Assembly: GCF_016918855.1 (NCBI RefSeq)
Contig: NZ_JADKYB010000012.1
Location: forward strand, 124,001 to 188,000
Source: Actinacidiphila acididurans
GTDB lineage: Bacteria > Actinomycetota > Actinomycetes > Streptomycetales > Streptomycetaceae
Direction of reading: 5' to 3'
DNA: 64,000 bases
Part shown: positions 18,025 to 26,823 of the stretch, piece after piece
Layout of the letters: each line of letters opens with the position of its first letter
How positions within the stretch are numbered: position 1 is the stretch's first letter
Notes under the pieces: model-generated
The model's input: only the letters and a program-made list of their open reading frames with translations
Told to the model about the DNA's origin: nothing
The model's database searches: none
Translations under genes and position numbers: made by a program

Positions 18025-18729
18025 TCAGCTCTCCTCGGCCTCGGTGGTCGGCTCCGCTGCGTCCTTTCCGTCCTGGAGCGACAGCAGGTCCTCCAGCTGC
18101 TCCTCGCGGTGCGGGGCCGCCACGAACAGCAGCTCGTCCCCGGCCTCCAGCGCGTCGTCCTTGGACGGCGTCAGCACCCGGTTGCCGCGGATGATCGTCA
18201 CCAGCGACGTGTCGGTGGGCCAGCTCACATCACCCACCCGGGTGCCGACCAGTGCCGCCTCCTGCGGCAGGGTCAGCTCCACCAGGTTCGCGTCGCCCTG
18301 GCTGAAGCGCAGCAGCCGCACCAGGTCGCCGACGCTCACCGCCTCCTCGACCAGCGCCGACATCAGCCGCGGGGTGGACACGGCCACGTCCACGCCCCAG
18401 GACTCGTTGAACAGCCACTCGTTCTTGGGGTTGTTCACCCGGGCCACCACGCGCGGCACCCCGTACTCGGTCTTGGCCAGCAGCGACACCACCAGGTTGA
18501 CCTTGTCGTCCCCGGTGGCGGCGATCACCACGTTGCAGCGCTGCAGCGCCGCCTCGTCCAGCGAGGTGATCTCGCAGGCGTCCGCGAGCAGCCACTCGGC
18601 CTGCGGCACCCGCTCCACCGAGATGGAGGTCGGGTTCTTGTCGACCAGCAGCACCTCGTGGCCGTTCTCCAGCAGCTCGGCCGCGATCGACCGGCCGACC
18701 GCGCCCGCCCCGGCAATGGCGACCCTCAT
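18025..18729 (-). CDS. trkA: TrkA-type K+ uptake regulator (second of pair)
   Basis: A 234-residue protein with an RCK/TrkA_N Rossmann domain (GAGAVGRS near residue 7, with acidic VDKNP at the end of strand 2 for NAD(H) binding) and a TrkA_C ligand-binding domain (about 145-225). Such proteins gate Trk/Ktr or other K+ transporters on binding NADH, ATP or cyclic di-AMP. The start overlaps the stop of the preceding trkA gene (ATGA). The acidic C-terminal tail follows the TrkA_C domain. Confidence 0.92.
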   Translation of the reverse strand: MRVAIAGAGAVGRSIAAELLENGHEVLLVDKNPTSISVERVPQAEWLLADACEITSLDEAALQRCNVVIAATGDDKVNLVVSLLAKTEYGVPRVVARVNNPKNEWLFNESWGVDVAVSTPRLMSALVEEAVSVGDLVRLLRFSQGDANLVELTLPQEAALVGTRVGDVSWPTDTSLVTIIRGNRVLTPSKDDALEAGDELLFVAAPHREEQLEDLLSLQDGKDAAEPTTEAEES

Positions 18730-19394
18730 GAGCGCGCCTCCTCGGGACCCTTGGCGAACGCCGCCTCGACGTCGGACACCCCGTCCGTGCGCATCATCAC
18801 ATGCACCAGGTCACCTTCCTGGAGCACGGTCTGCGACGTCGGCAGCATCGCCTCGCCGAGCCGGGTGAGAAATGCCACCCGCACTCCGGTCTCCTCCTGC
18901 AGCCGGCTGACCTTGTGCCCGATCCAGGCGGGCGAGGTGTGCACCTCGGCGAGCTGCACCCCGCCGCTGGGGTCGCGCCACAGCGGCTCCGCGCCCGACG
19001 GCAGCAGCCGCCGCAGCATCTGGTCGGCGGTCCAGCGCACCGTGGCCACCGTGGGGATGCCCAGCCGCTGGTAGACCTCGGCGCGCCGCGGGTCGTAGAT
19101 CCGGGCCGCCACGTTCTCGATGCCGAACATCTCCCGGGCCACCCGGGCGGCGATGATGTTGGAGTTGTCCCCGCTGCTGACGGCGGCGAAGGCGCCCGCC
19201 TCCTCGATTCCGGCCTCGCGCAATGTGTCCTGGTCGAACCCGACTCCGGTCACCCGGCGTCCCCCGAACCCGGCCCCCAGGCGGCGGAACGCCGTCGGGT
19301 CCTGGTCGATCACCGCGACCGTATGCCCTTGCTGTTCGAGGGAGTGCGCAAGAGTGGACCCCACTCGACCGCACCCCATAATCACGACGTGCAC
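18726..19394 (-). CDS. trkA: TrkA-type K+ uptake regulator (first of pair)
   Basis: This 222-residue paralogue has TrkA_N (GCGRVGSTLA near residue 7 and VIDQDP for the nucleotide ribose) and TrkA_C (about 135-215). It and the overlapping downstream gene probably form a hetero-octameric gating ring. It is divergent from the KimA-like transporter gene across 225 bases, so a shared promoter region probably matches regulator to transporter. No TrkH/TrkG-type subunit is in the window. Confidence 0.92.
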   Translation of the reverse strand: MHVVIMGCGRVGSTLAHSLEQQGHTVAVIDQDPTAFRRLGAGFGGRRVTGVGFDQDTLREAGIEEAGAFAAVSSGDNSNIIAARVAREMFGIENVAARIYDPRRAEVYQRLGIPTVATVRWTADQMLRRLLPSGAEPLWRDPSGGVQLAEVHTSPAWIGHKVSRLQEETGVRVAFLTRLGEAMLPTSQTVLQEGDLVHVMMRTDGVSDVEAAFAKGPEEARS

Positions 19395-19468
19395 GACCGT
19401 CCTTCCGGCTGTGATTCCTCAGTGCCACCGCCCGCCGCGGGGTGTGCGACGAGAGCTGCCCGAGACCG

Positions 19469-19488
19469 ACCTTTCGGCACCTTTCGGC
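19469..19488. repeat. Tandem 10-bp repeat between trkA and the KimA-like gene
   Basis: ACCTTTCGGC occurs twice back to back in the divergent spacer. A spacing of one helical turn suits side-by-side binding of a regulator on one DNA face. Confidence 0.6.
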
Positions 19489-19619
19489 GCACTCAGCGTC
19501 TCAGACCGCGGCCAAAGCTACACACGCGCGGCGCGGCGCAGAAGGTTGCCACAGTGCCCCGGGGTCCGGTCCGTGCAGGGGGGCCTCCGGACATCTTGAC
19601 GATCCCTTAACATCGCGGG

Positions 19620-21770
19620 GTGTCCAAACTGACCGACGTGCCGAAACGGATCCTCATCGGCCGGGCGCTGCGCAGCGACAAACTGGGCGAAACTCTCCTG
19701 CCCAAGCGGCTGGCCCTGCCCGTTTTCGCGTCCGACCCGCTGTCCTCGGTCGCGTACGCGCCGGGCGAGGTCCTGCTCGTGCTGTCGATCGCGGGCGCGT
19801 CGGCGTACCACTTCAGCCCGTGGATCGCGGTCGCGGTCGTGGTGCTGATGTTCACCGTGGTCGCCTCCTACCGGCAGAACGTGCACGCATACCCATCCGG
19901 CGGCGGCGACTACGAGGTGGCCACCACCAACCTGGGCCCGCGGGCCGGGCTGACCGTCGCCAGCGCGCTGCTGGTGGACTACGTGCTCACGGTGGCCGTG
20001 TCGGTCGCCTCCGGCATCGAGAACCTGGGTTCGGCCGTCCCGTTCTTCGTCACCCACAAGGTGCTCGGCGCCGTCGGCATGATCGTGATCCTCATGCTGA
20101 TGAACCTGCGCGGGGTGCGCGAATCCGGCACGATCTTCGCCATCCCGACCTACGCCTTCGTCTTCGGCGTGTTCTGCATGATCGCCTGGGGCATCTTCCG
20201 GATCGCCACCGGCCACGACATGCACGCCCCGACCGCCGGGCTGACCGTCCACGCCGAATCCTCCGGGATCGGCGGCTTCGCACTGGTCTTCCTGCTGCTA
20301 CGGGCGTTCTCCTCCGGCTGCGCGGCACTCACCGGCGTGGAGGCGATCAGCAACGGCGTGCCCGCCTTCCGCAAGCCCAAGTCCCGCAACGCGGCCAACA
20401 CGCTGGCCATGATGGGCCTGCTGGCCGTCACCATGTTCTGCGGGATCATCGCGCTGGCCATGAACACCGGCGTACGGATGGCCGAGAATCCGGCCACCGA
20501 CCTGCTGAACCACGGCCGGCCGGTCGGCTCCGGCTTCACCCAGGACCCGGTGATCGCGCAGGTCGCCGAAGCGGTCTTCGGCCACGGCTCGCTGCCGTTC
20601 GTCTTCCTGGCCGCGGTGACCGCCCTGGTGCTGTTCCTGGCCGCCAACACCGCCTACAACGGCTTCCCGGTGCTCGGCTCGATCCTCGCCCAGGACCGCT
20701 ACCTGCCCCGCCAGCTCCACACCCGCGGCGACCGGCTGGCCTTCTCCAACGGCATCGTGCTGCTGGCCGGCTTCGCCGCCGTCCTGGTGTGGATCTACGG
20801 CGCCGACTCCACCCGGCTGATCCAGCTCTACATCGTCGGCGTCTTCGTCTCCTTCACCCTCAGTCAGACCGGCATGGTCCGGCACTGGAACCGGCACCTG
20901 CGCACCGAGACCGACCAGGCCGCCCGCCGCCGCATGGTCCGCTCCCGGGCGATCAACGCCTTCGGCGCCTTCTTCACCGGCCTGGTGCTGGTGATCGTGC
21001 TGCTCACCAAGTTCACCCACGGCGCCTGGGTCGCGGTCGTCGGCATGGTGGTCTTCTACGCCACCATGACCGCGATCCGCCGCCACTACACCCGGGTCGC
21101 CGACGAGCTCTCGGCCGGCGACGAGCCCGGCGACGACTACGTGCTGCCCTCCCGGGTGCACTCGATCGTGCTGGTCTCCAAGGTCCACAAGCCCACCCTG
21201 CGGGCGCTGTCCTACGCCAAGCTGATGCGCTCGGACTCCCTGGAGGCACTGAGCGTCAACGTCGACCCGGACGACACCCGGGCGCTGCAGGCGGAGTGGC
21301 AGCGGCGCGGCATAGACGTGCCGCTGAAGGTCCTCGACTCGCCCTACCGCGAGATCACCCGGCCGATCGTGGACTACGTCAAGGGCCTGCGCCGCGACAG
21401 CCCCCGCGACGTGGTCAGCATCTACATCCCGGAGTACGTGGTCGGCCACTGGTACGAGCACCTGCTGCACAACCAGAGCGCGCTGCGGCTCAAGGGCCGG
21501 CTGCTGTTCACCACCGGTGTGATGGTCACCTCGGTGCCGTGGCAGCTCGAGTCCTCCGAGCTGGCCCGGGCCCGGGCCAGGCGGCGCGCGGACTGGAACG
21601 CGCCCGGCTCGGTCCGGCGCGGCCCGGTGGGCGCGCCGCGCAGGGCGGAGGCCGGGGACGGTGCCGGGACGGGGGCCGGCGTGACCGGTCCGGCAGGCTC
21701 CCGGCAGGGCGCCGGCGGACCGCCGCCGTCCCGGGCGGACAGTGCGTCCTCGCGCGGCGACGTAAAATAG
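19620..21770 (+). CDS. APC-superfamily transporter, probable KimA-like K+ importer
   Basis: This 716-residue protein has about 12 membrane helices (30-490) followed by a soluble C-terminal domain of more than 200 residues, the architecture of KimA, the proton-coupled K+ importer of Bacillus. Shared segments near the start include SDPLSSVAYAPGE, SYRQNVHAYPSGGGDY and LLVDYVLTVAVS. In KimA the C-terminal domain binds cyclic di-AMP. The divergent trkA pair supports a K+ substrate; annotation merely as an amino acid permease is the alternative. GTG start at 19620. The last 60 residues are Gly/Ala/Arg-rich low complexity. Confidence 0.82.
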   Translation: MSKLTDVPKRILIGRALRSDKLGETLLPKRLALPVFASDPLSSVAYAPGEVLLVLSIAGASAYHFSPWIAVAVVVLMFTVVASYRQNVHAYPSGGGDYEVATTNLGPRAGLTVASALLVDYVLTVAVSVASGIENLGSAVPFFVTHKVLGAVGMIVILMLMNLRGVRESGTIFAIPTYAFVFGVFCMIAWGIFRIATGHDMHAPTAGLTVHAESSGIGGFALVFLLLRAFSSGCAALTGVEAISNGVPAFRKPKSRNAANTLAMMGLLAVTMFCGIIALAMNTGVRMAENPATDLLNHGRPVGSGFTQDPVIAQVAEAVFGHGSLPFVFLAAVTALVLFLAANTAYNGFPVLGSILAQDRYLPRQLHTRGDRLAFSNGIVLLAGFAAVLVWIYGADSTRLIQLYIVGVFVSFTLSQTGMVRHWNRHLRTETDQAARRRMVRSRAINAFGAFFTGLVLVIVLLTKFTHGAWVAVVGMVVFYATMTAIRRHYTRVADELSAGDEPGDDYVLPSRVHSIVLVSKVHKPTLRALSYAKLMRSDSLEALSVNVDPDDTRALQAEWQRRGIDVPLKVLDSPYREITRPIVDYVKGLRRDSPRDVVSIYIPEYVVGHWYEHLLHNQSALRLKGRLLFTTGVMVTSVPWQLESSELARARARRRADWNAPGSVRRGPVGAPRRAEAGDGAGTGAGVTGPAGSRQGAGGPPPSRADSASSRGDVK

Positions 21771-21846
21771 TCCGCTGCGACAGTGCACGGTGCGGCCCGA
21801 CCGGTCGCGCCCCCTCTTCCACGTGCCGCCCAGGAGCAGCCCCGCC

Positions 21847-23175
21847 ATGCAGACCGAACCCGTCCCTTCCCTCGTCGGCCAGGAGTACGAGGTCGAGGTC
21901 GGCCAGGTGGCGCACGGCGGCCACTGCGTCGCCCGTACCGAAGCCGGCCAGGTGCTGTTCGTCCGGCACGCGCTGCCCGGTGAGCGGGTGATCGCCCGGG
22001 TCACCGAGGGCGAGGAGGGCGCGCGCTTCCTGCGGGCCGACGCGGTACGGATCCTGGAGCCGTCCAGGGACCGGGTCGAGGCGCCCTGCCCGTTCTCCGG
22101 GCCCGGCAGGTGCGGCGGCTGCGACTGGCAGCACGCCGCCCCCGGGGCGCAGCGCAGGCTCAAGGCGGTGGTGCTGGCCGAGCAGCTGGCGCGGCTGGCC
22201 GGCCTGACCCCCGAGGAGGCCGGCTGGGACGGCACGGTCGAGCCCGCACCCGGCGACAAGGTGGCCCGGGGCCAGGTGCCGGCCTGGCGGACCCGGGTGC
22301 AGTACGCCGTGGACCACGAGGGCCGGGCGGGGTTGCGCCGGCACCGGTCGCACGAGGTCGAGGTGATCGACCACTGCATGATCGCCGCGCCCGGGGTGAC
22401 CGAACTCGGCATCGAGGCCCGGACCTGGCCGCAGATGGCCTCGGTGGAGGCGATCGCGGCCACCGGCTCCAGCGACCGGCAGGTGGTGCTCACGCCGCGT
22501 CCCGGCGGGCGGCTGCCCATCGTGGCGCTGGACCGGCCGGTGTCGGTGCAGCGGATCGGCGAGCGGGACCACGCGGTGCACCGGGTGCACGGCCGCCCCT
22601 TCGTCCGCGAGGTGGCCGCGGGCCGCACCTGGCGGGTGGGCGACGGCGGCTTCTGGCAGGTGCACCCCAAGGCGGCGGATCTGCTGGTCGAAGCGGTGAT
22701 GCAGGGGCTGATGCCGCGCCAGGGCGACATGGCGCTGGACCTCTACTGCGGGGTCGGCCTGTTCGCCGGCGCCCTGGGCGAGCGGGTGGGGGAGCGCGGG
22801 GCCGTCCTCGGCATCGAATCCGCCCGCCGCGCGGTGGAGGACGCCCGCCACAACCTGCGCGATCTGCCCCGGGTCCGCGTCGAGCAGGGCAAGGTCGAAC
22901 ACGTCCTGCCCCGCACCGGCATCACCGAGGCCGACCTCGTCGTCCTCGACCCGCCCCGCTCCGGCGCCGGCCTCGCCGCCGTCCGCCGGATCGCCGCCCT
23001 CGCCCCCCGCCGCATCGCCTACGTCGCCTGCGACCCGGCCGCCCTCGCCCGCGACCTCTCCTACTTCGCCCCCGAGGGCTACCACCCCACCCGCCTGCGC
23101 GCCTTCGACCTGTTCCCCTTCACCCACCACATGGAATGCGTGGCCATCCTGGAGCCGGTGCGGAACGGCGCCTGA
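21847..23175 (+). CDS. TrmA/RlmD-type 5-methyluridine RNA methyltransferase
   Basis: The 442-residue enzyme has an N-terminal TRAM domain (about 10-70), a Cys cluster (CPFSGPGRCGGC near residue 80 and HC near 178) that would hold a 4Fe-4S cluster, and a Rossmann methyltransferase domain. DLYCGVGLF binds S-adenosylmethionine, and DPPRSGAG with the nucleophilic Cys in VACDPAALARD completes the active site. It methylates C5 of a uridine in rRNA or tRNA; which one cannot be told. AGGAG precedes the ATG. Confidence 0.92.
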   Translation: MQTEPVPSLVGQEYEVEVGQVAHGGHCVARTEAGQVLFVRHALPGERVIARVTEGEEGARFLRADAVRILEPSRDRVEAPCPFSGPGRCGGCDWQHAAPGAQRRLKAVVLAEQLARLAGLTPEEAGWDGTVEPAPGDKVARGQVPAWRTRVQYAVDHEGRAGLRRHRSHEVEVIDHCMIAAPGVTELGIEARTWPQMASVEAIAATGSSDRQVVLTPRPGGRLPIVALDRPVSVQRIGERDHAVHRVHGRPFVREVAAGRTWRVGDGGFWQVHPKAADLLVEAVMQGLMPRQGDMALDLYCGVGLFAGALGERVGERGAVLGIESARRAVEDARHNLRDLPRVRVEQGKVEHVLPRTGITEADLVVLDPPRSGAGLAAVRRIAALAPRRIAYVACDPAALARDLSYFAPEGYHPTRLRAFDLFPFTHHMECVAILEPVRNGA

Positions 23176-23182
23176 TTCGGCC

Positions 23183-23211
23183 CTCCCCGGCCGCGCCGGA
23201 CGGCGGGGGAG
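23183..23211 (+). terminator. Hairpin after the RNA methyltransferase gene
   Basis: CTCCCCG and CGGGGGAG arms (one bulge) flank a GC-rich loop eight bases after the stop. It also roughly marks the change from conserved to accessory gene content. Confidence 0.55.
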
Positions 23212-23276
23212 ACGGTGATCGTCACTATCCTGGGCAAGCCCGACGAACACACTGAACGGACTGGGACGATCGACCA

Positions 23277-24272
23277 ATGAGCGACAGCATCGTGCCCGGC
23301 GCCATGCGCGCCTTACGCCAGCCCTCGCTGGGCGGCCCACATCTTCTGGCCCTCGCCACCGACGTGCCGGTACCGGAACCCGGTCCCGGTGAGGTGCTGA
23401 TCCGCGTGGCCGCCGCCGGCGTCAATCTCGCCGACGTGATGCAGACCCACGGCACGTACGAGGGCGGACCGCAGGCCCCGTACCTGGCCGGCTTCGAGGG
23501 GGCCGGCACCGTCGTCGCCCTGGGGCCGCAGGTGGAGCATCTGGCGCTGGGCGACCGGGTGGTCGGGGCCGGTTACGGCGCCTTCGCCGAGTACATGGTG
23601 CTGCCGGCCGCGGGCGCCCTGCCGCTTCCGGAGGGATGGAGCGAGGAGCAGGCGCTGGGGATGGTGATCAACTGGGCCACCGCCCTGGCGGCGCTGCGCC
23701 TGAGCCGGCTGGCCGCCGAGGAGACCGTGCTGGTCTACGCCGCGGCCGGGGCCGTCGGTCAGGCCGCGGTCCGGCTGGCCAAGCACTACGGCGCCACGGT
23801 GCTCGCCTGCGCCTCGCCGGAGAAGCACGACACCGTACGGGCGCTGGGCGCCGACCACGTCATCGACTACCGCACGGCCGACGTCGCGGCGGAGGTCATG
23901 CGGCTGACCGACGGCCGAGGCGCCGACGTCGTGCTGGAATCCGTGGGCGGCGAGGTCTTCCGGACCAGTGTCGCCGCGGCCCGCCCGGTCACCGGGCGCG
24001 TCGTCGTCTACGGCATGACCGCCGGCGAATCGGCGGTCACCAACCGCGACCTGAACTTCCGTCCGGTGCAGTTGATCGGACTGCACATCGGTGTGCTGGC
24101 GCAGAAGGCGCCCCGGCTGATGGGCGAGCTCCTGGAGGAACTGCACGCCCTGATCAAGGCCGGCGTCTACCCGCCGGGCCGCCCCACGGTCTTCGACCTG
24201 GCCGAAGGCCCCAAGGCGCTCATGGCGCTCGACGAGGGCACCACCGTGGGCAAGCTCGCGCTCCGGCCCTGA
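23277..24272 (+). CDS. Quinone-oxidoreductase-like MDR family protein
   Basis: A zinc-free medium-chain dehydrogenase/reductase of 331 residues: GroES-like domain (20-110) with AAGVNLADVMQTHGTY, then the nucleotide-binding domain with AAAGAVGQAA near residue 160. It would reduce quinones or enones with NADPH. Codon 13 (23313-23315) is TTA, the rare leucine codon read only by the bldA tRNA in Streptomyces, so expression should be delayed to the developmental phase. It is the first gene with accessory character after the RNA methyltransferase. Confidence 0.88.
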   Translation: MSDSIVPGAMRALRQPSLGGPHLLALATDVPVPEPGPGEVLIRVAAAGVNLADVMQTHGTYEGGPQAPYLAGFEGAGTVVALGPQVEHLALGDRVVGAGYGAFAEYMVLPAAGALPLPEGWSEEQALGMVINWATALAALRLSRLAAEETVLVYAAAGAVGQAAVRLAKHYGATVLACASPEKHDTVRALGADHVIDYRTADVAAEVMRLTDGRGADVVLESVGGEVFRTSVAAARPVTGRVVVYGMTAGESAVTNRDLNFRPVQLIGLHIGVLAQKAPRLMGELLEELHALIKAGVYPPGRPTVFDLAEGPKALMALDEGTTVGKLALRP

Positions 24273-24397
24273 CAGCCCCTCAGCAGCCCCCCGGCCCTGC
24301 CCCGGTGCCGCACCGCCCTGCCGTCTGGCGCCGCCCGGCCGGCATGCAGCACGATGGCGCTGTCGGGCAGGGCCGTGCGGAGGGCCGGAGGTCGGGG

Positions 24398-26035
24398 ATG
24401 CGCGCCGATGTCGTCGTGGTCGGGGGCGGACCGGTGGGTCTCCTGGTGGCGGCGGAACTGAGCGCCCGTGGCGTGGACACCGCGGTCCTCGAGACGCTGC
24501 CCGCGGTCTCCGAGCGCCCCAAGGCGACGACGCTGCACGCCCGGGCCGTGCAGTGCCTGACCCGGCGCGGCCACCTGCCGTGGCAGGCGGCCACCGGCGA
24601 CGGCCCGGACCAGGTGAGCCGGTTCCACTTCGCCGGCATTCCCGCGCTGTCCGTCACCGCTCCGGCCACGGAGCCCGTTCCGCTGCTGAAAACCCGTCAG
24701 GCCGACCTGGAGCGGAGCTTCGAGGCCCGGGCCCGCGCTCTGGGCGCACGGGTGTTCCGCGGCCACCGGGTCGTCGCGATGAGCCAGGGGCCGGCCGGGA
24801 GCCGGCTGACCGCGCGGGCAGAGCACGGTGAGGCGGTCTGGGAGGCCGACTGGGTGGTGGCGGCGGACGGGGCCAGGAGCACCGTACGGGAACTGGCCGG
24901 ATTCACCTCCGACGCCTGGCCGGCGACCGTGTCGGCGATGTCGGCGGTGGTGGACCCGCCCGACGACCCGGCCGCCCTGGCCCCGGGATGGCATCACACG
25001 CCCCGTGGCTGGATCGTGGTCACGAAAACTCCCGCCGGCGGCGCCCACGTACGGACCCTCGACGCGACCGGGCCGCACCACGACCGGGGCCGGCCGCCGA
25101 CGGCGGAGGAGTTCCGCGCCGAGGTGGCGCGGATCGCCGGACGCGAGGTCCCGCTCGGCCGTGTGACCGCCGTGGCGCGGTTCAGCGACTTCTCCCGGCT
25201 GGCCCATCACTACCGCCGGGACCGGGTCGTGCTCGCGGGGGACGCCGCGCACGTCCACTTCCCGATCGGCGGTCAGGGCCTGACCACCGGTGTGCTGGAC
25301 GCCATGGCCCTGGGCTGGCGCCTGGCCCTCGTTGCCCGGGGCGCGGCCGGTACGGGCCTGCTCGACGCGTACGCCCACGAGCGCCGCCCCGTCGCACAGC
25401 GGATCATCGCCGACACCCGGGCCCAACTCGACCTGATGCGGCCGGAACCCGAGGGGGAACTCGGCAGCGGTCGCCGGCTGATGGCCGAGCTGCTGGAACT
25501 GGACGCCGTGCGGCGGCACTTGGCCGCGAAGGTCAGCGGCCAGGACACCGTCGCGCCGCCGCTCACCGACCGCCCGTCGCCGTGGGAGGGCCGCTTCCTG
25601 GCGAACATGTCACTGCTGCCGGTGGCGGACCCGGCGGCCGACGACGCGAGCGGCTCGCCGGGCGGGCCCACGGACGTCGTATCCCTGCTGGGGGAGGGCC
25701 GGCCGCTGCTGCTGCTCTTCGGAGACGATGACGGCGAAGGTGACGGCTACGGAGATCTCCGCGAGGAAGCCGCGCCGTGGGCCCGGCTGCTGCGCGTCGT
25801 GCGGACCGCCTCCGCGGCGCCCCGGACCCCGGACCAGGCGTCGCCCGCGGCGGCCCCGCCGCCGGGCGAGCCGGTCCCAGCCGTACTGCTGCGCCCGGAC
25901 GGCTACATCGCCTGGACCCCCGGCGCCGGCGGCCTCGCCGAGGCATTGACCGCGTACTTCGGGCCGCCCTGTCCGGCCGGCGCCGCACCGGCCCCGGCGG
26001 CCCGGCGCGGGGTCAGTTCACCGGAACCCGCCTGA
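24398..26035 (+). CDS. FAD-dependent aromatic hydroxylase-type monooxygenase
   Basis: A 545-residue class A flavoprotein monooxygenase of the PheA/TetX/polyketide-hydroxylase group. GGGPVGLL near residue 9 binds the ADP part of FAD, VVAADGARSTVRE is the DG motif, and GDAAHVHFPIGGQGLTTG is the GD motif contacting FAD and NADPH. A thioredoxin-like C-terminal region (about 430-520) with low-complexity inserts completes the usual layout. The substrate is probably aromatic; no polyketide synthase is in the window to supply one. Its 3' end overlaps the convergent GBL receptor gene by 23 bases. Confidence 0.9.
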   Translation: MRADVVVVGGGPVGLLVAAELSARGVDTAVLETLPAVSERPKATTLHARAVQCLTRRGHLPWQAATGDGPDQVSRFHFAGIPALSVTAPATEPVPLLKTRQADLERSFEARARALGARVFRGHRVVAMSQGPAGSRLTARAEHGEAVWEADWVVAADGARSTVRELAGFTSDAWPATVSAMSAVVDPPDDPAALAPGWHHTPRGWIVVTKTPAGGAHVRTLDATGPHHDRGRPPTAEEFRAEVARIAGREVPLGRVTAVARFSDFSRLAHHYRRDRVVLAGDAAHVHFPIGGQGLTTGVLDAMALGWRLALVARGAAGTGLLDAYAHERRPVAQRIIADTRAQLDLMRPEPEGELGSGRRLMAELLELDAVRRHLAAKVSGQDTVAPPLTDRPSPWEGRFLANMSLLPVADPAADDASGSPGGPTDVVSLLGEGRPLLLLFGDDDGEGDGYGDLREEAAPWARLLRVVRTASAAPRTPDQASPAAAPPPGEPVPAVLLRPDGYIAWTPGAGGLAEALTAYFGPPCPAGAAPAPAARRGVSSPEPA

Positions 26036-26687
26036 AGCGGTCCGGCTCGTCGCTGTGCAGAGCCAGGACCTCGGCGAAGACCCGCTCGCCGCGGTCCTCG
26101 GACAGGTCGAGCGACGCCAGGACCGGCGCGTGCGCGACGCCGGGCAGCAGATGCCGCATCAGGATGCCGACCCGGGCCGTCAGGTCCGCGTAGTTGCTGT
26201 ACGCCTGGGACATGGCCTGGATGCCGGCGAAGGAGCCGACCAGGGCCTCCGCGGTCTCCAGGGCCACGACGTGGGGGAACACCTCGCCCTGGCGCTGTGC
26301 CGTCTCCAGCAGTTGGCGGCAGGTGTCGGCCCACCGGGCGAACGGACCTTTGCGGTCTATGCTGCCGGCCCGCTGGTCCAGCGTCAGCCGCACACCGGCG
26401 CGCGCCATGCAGTCGGTCTGCAGGCGGTAGGCCTGAACCATCACGGTGTCCACCAACTGCTGGAGCTTGCCGGCCCGTTCAGGGGTCGGAAACTGCTCGT
26501 CCTGCTCCCGCAGCACACCGTCGGCCAGCGACTCCTTGGACGGGAAGTGGAAGTAGAGGGCGCCCTTGGTCACATCGGCCTCGGCCAGGACGTCGGCGAT
26601 GGTCGCCGCCTTGTAGCCGTGTTCCTCGAAGACCTTGGCCGCCGCCGCGAGGATGTTCCTCCGTGTCTCGATCGCCCGTTCCTGCAC
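26013..26687 (-). CDS. Gamma-butyrolactone receptor, TetR family (ArpA/ScbR type)
   Basis: A 224-residue repressor with an N-terminal TetR helix-turn-helix (about 12-58: TIADVLAEADVTKGALYFHF) and a large ligand-binding domain. GALYFHFPSK and the central Trp in FARWADTC match ArpA/ScbR-type receptors, in which that Trp lines the lactone pocket. It should leave its operators when the butyrolactone made by the AfsA-type enzyme nearby reaches threshold. The GTG start has GGGGAG upstream. It is divergent from the NmrA-like gene. No TTA codon is present, unlike afsA and the second TetR gene. Confidence 0.88.
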   Translation of the reverse strand: MQERAIETRRNILAAAAKVFEEHGYKAATIADVLAEADVTKGALYFHFPSKESLADGVLREQDEQFPTPERAGKLQQLVDTVMVQAYRLQTDCMARAGVRLTLDQRAGSIDRKGPFARWADTCRQLLETAQRQGEVFPHVVALETAEALVGSFAGIQAMSQAYSNYADLTARVGILMRHLLPGVAHAPVLASLDLSEDRGERVFAEVLALHSDEPDRFRRVPVN

Positions 26688-26783
26688 CGCGCGTCTCCCC
26701 TTCCATCCGCACCCGTCATCCGCACGAGAAGCGATACCGGCCCGAGAAACCGACCGACCCGTATATTATCGCGAGGTCGCGCC

Positions 26784-26796
26784 GACAAGGCTTGTC
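26784..26796. promoter_or_regulatory. Palindrome in the receptor/NmrA divergent promoter
   Basis: GACAAG-G-CTTGTC is a perfect six-base dyad, extendable to CCGACAAG/CTTGTCCG with one mismatch. It lies 27 bases before the NmrA-like ATG. A TATATTAT patch (about 26762-26769) and GAAACCGACC (an imperfect ARE half-site) lie slightly upstream. Candidate operator for the receptor or another TetR protein. Confidence 0.45.
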
Positions 26797-26823
26797 CGAT
26801 CCGGCCAGGTGACGGAGGGGTGA

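Noticed and set aside
19395..19619. ydaO-type (cyclic di-AMP) riboswitch before the KimA-like gene
   Set aside because: Considered because Bacillus kimA has one, but the spacer is only 225 bases and the conserved ydaO core could not be recognised by eye.
26013..26035. 23-base overlap of two genes as an assembly error
   Set aside because: Both convergent proteins end with plausible C-termini; short convergent overlaps are common in compact actinomycete DNA.
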